Assembly: GCA_936911875.1 (NCBI GenBank)
Contig: CAKZGB010000009.1
Location: 1 to 64,000, forward strand
Origin: an uncultured Lysobacteraceae bacterium
GTDB lineage: Bacteria > Pseudomonadota > Gammaproteobacteria > Xanthomonadales > Xanthomonadaceae
Reading direction: 5' to 3'
Length of the DNA: 64,000 nt
A model generated the notes under the pieces. That model saw only the letters and a program-made list of their open reading frames with translations, ran no database searches and was not told the DNA's origin. The position numbers and the translations under genes were made by a program. This document shows, piece after piece, positions 62,657-64,000 of this stretch; position 1 is the stretch's first letter, and every line of letters starts with the position of its first letter.

Positions 62657-64000
62657 TCAGTCGAGGGAGGCGGCACGGAACTTGCGGCCTTTGATCTTGC
62701 CGTTACGCAAGTAGTTCAATGCAGCTTGCGCCTGACCGCGGCGGATCGCCACATACGAACGCGTGGCACGGATCGCAATCTTGCCGATCGCTTCGGCTTT
62801 GAGTCCGCCCTCGCCTGTCAACGTGCCCAGGATATCGCCGGGACGTAGTTTGTCCGATTTACCGCCATCGATGCGCAGCGTGCGCATTGGAGCAAACAGC
62901 TTCTCGGCATTGCTCAAACGCATGGAACGCAAGGTCTTAGGCTCAATGGAGGTACCGAGCAATGCGGCAATGGCATTCAGACGGTTGCCGTCGGTATCGC
63001 CGACCAAGGTGATGGCATTGCCCTGCTTGCCGGCACGACCGGTACGACCGACGCGGTGGATATGCACCTCGGGCTCGAACGGCACATCGTAGTTGATCAC
63101 CAGATCGACATGGCTGACATCGAGACCACGGGCCGCGACATCGGTAGCGACAAGTACATTGGCCGATTCATTGGCAAAGCGGATCAGCACTTCATCGCGA
63201 TCGCGCTGTTCGTAATCGCCATGCAGAGCCAGCGCACTGAATCCGGCCGCATCCAACTGCTGCTGGACGGCATCACAGGCCTTGCGCGTATTGCAGAACA
63301 CGACAGCCGCCTGCGGACGCCGCTCGCGCAGCACCTGGATCAGTGCCATGGCTTTTTCCGCTTCGCGCACTTGAAAGAACTCGCTGCGGATGTCGGCATG
63401 CGCGGCCTCACCGGCAGCCTGAATTCGCACCGCCTCCTGCATGTGCGTGCGTGCGATGGACTCAAGCGCCTCGGGCATGGTGGCGGAGAACATCAGCGTC
63501 TGGCGCTGCTTAGGCACTTTTGCCAGAATGGCTTCGAGCGATTCGGTAAAGCCCATATCCAGCATGCGGTCGGCTTCATCGAGAACCAGCGTGCGCAGGT
63601 TCTGCAGGTGCAAAGCGCGCTTTTTCAGCAGATCCACAATGCGACCCGGCGTTCCGACCACCACGTGCGGATCGTGCACAGCCAGCGATGACAGTTGCGG
63701 ACCCATCGGCATGCCGCCGGTCAGCAGCAAGACCTTGAGGTTGGGCAGACGCACACCAAAGCGACGAATCTGTGCGGCGACCTGATCGGCCAGTTCGCGA
63801 GTCGGACACAGCACCAGAGCTTGCGTCTGAATGCGTTCGGTTTGGATTTCGCGCAACAGGCCCAAAGCAAACGCAGCGGTCTTGCCGCTACCCGTAGGCG
63901 CTAGAGCCAACACATCGCGGTTTTCCAGAATCGGCGGAATCGCCTGTTCCTGCACCGGCGTCATGTCGGTCAGGCCGGCAAGCTCCACCGCTTCAAGTAA
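62657..64000 (-). CDS. dbpA: DEAD-box RNA helicase, DbpA-like (5' end cut by the window)
   Basis: At least 447 residues are present; the frame continues past the window edge, so the start is missing. Q-motif region MTPVQEQAIPPIL, Walker A APTGSGKT, LDEADRMLDMGFTE, MFSATMP, HGDYEQRDRDEVL and HRVGRTGRAGKQGNAI are intact. The C-terminal RNA-binding domain (MRTLRIDGGKSDKLRPGDIL) and IGKIAIRATRSYVAIRRGQA match DbpA, which remodels helix 92 of 23S rRNA. Confidence 0.92.
   Translation of the reverse strand, partial: LLEAVELAGLTDMTPVQEQAIPPILENRDVLALAPTGSGKTAAFALGLLREIQTERIQTQALVLCPTRELADQVAAQIRRFGVRLPNLKVLLLTGGMPMGPQLSSLAVHDPHVVVGTPGRIVDLLKKRALHLQNLRTLVLDEADRMLDMGFTESLEAILAKVPKQRQTLMFSATMPEALESIARTHMQEAVRIQAAGEAAHADIRSEFFQVREAEKAMALIQVLRERRPQAAVVFCNTRKACDAVQQQLDAAGFSALALHGDYEQRDRDEVLIRFANESANVLVATDVAARGLDVSHVDLVINYDVPFEPEVHIHRVGRTGRAGKQGNAITLVGDTDGNRLNAIAALLGTSIEPKTLRSMRLSNAEKLFAPMRTLRIDGGKSDKLRPGDILGTLTGEGGLKAEAIGKIAIRATRSYVAIRRGQAQAALNYLRNGKIKGRKFRAASLD

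Overview
The window is a high-GC bacterial chromosome segment whose housekeeping gene order (purA / hflC-hflK-hflX-hfq-miaA-folP-ftsH-rlmE / yhbY; pyrG-kdsA-eno-ftsB-ispD-ispF-truD; surE-pcm-yqaA-nlpD) fits a gammaproteobacterium of the Xanthomonadales/Lysobacterales. A Xanthomonas-type VirB7 carrying an extra C-terminal domain supports this. Genus cannot be fixed from the sequence; all names rest on reading the proteins, with no database search.

Bases 1-8160 are a chromosomal (non-class-1) integron. The tyrosine integrase intI (7210-8160, +) faces away from a cassette array that runs leftward on the minus strand from an attI-type junction at 6918-6924. Nine cassettes are legible, in order from attI: a nuclease-like unknown, a membrane protein, a secreted unknown, a GES-family class A beta-lactamase with Ser at Ambler 170 (the GES-5-type carbapenemase residue), a VOC/glyoxalase protein, a HigB-HigA type toxin-antitoxin pair with its own promoter and operator, a GC-rich membrane-anchored amidohydrolase, a DUF1761 membrane protein and a small soluble unknown. 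Seven standard or near-standard attC sites and two with altered cores separate them. An oppositely oriented antitoxin-like gene lies at the far left edge.

From 8275 to 17147 are an Old Yellow Enzyme reductase, tRNA-Val(GAC), uvrB, an isolated block of type IV secretion genes (virB7-8-9-10-11, all overlapping by a few bases, with no virB1-6 or virD4) and a Bcr/CflA drug exporter. From 17190 to 48000 the genes are mostly core: nucleotide synthesis, membrane-protease control, RNA modification, folate, isoprenoid and KDO synthesis, cell division, topoisomerase IV, envelope hydrolases and their activators. From 48154 to 55640 come a Nudix hydrolase, a DksA-type zinc-finger protein, a dicarboxylate symporter, a lipoprotein alkaline phosphatase, a HemJ-like protein, a polyhydroxyalkanoate depolymerase and a PadR/HAAS regulatory pair.

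Bases 56060-58925 are an AT-rich, decayed accessory patch: about 820 bases with no supportable gene, a secreted-protein gene split by a frameshift, and an intact SAM methyltransferase. The window closes with a lipoprotein peptidyl-prolyl isomerase, a DUF885 protein, a DMT exporter and a DEAD-box helicase cut by the right edge.

The most notable observation is the GES carbapenemase cassette, with exact cassette boundaries, inside what looks like a sedentary chromosomal integron rather than a class 1 integron.
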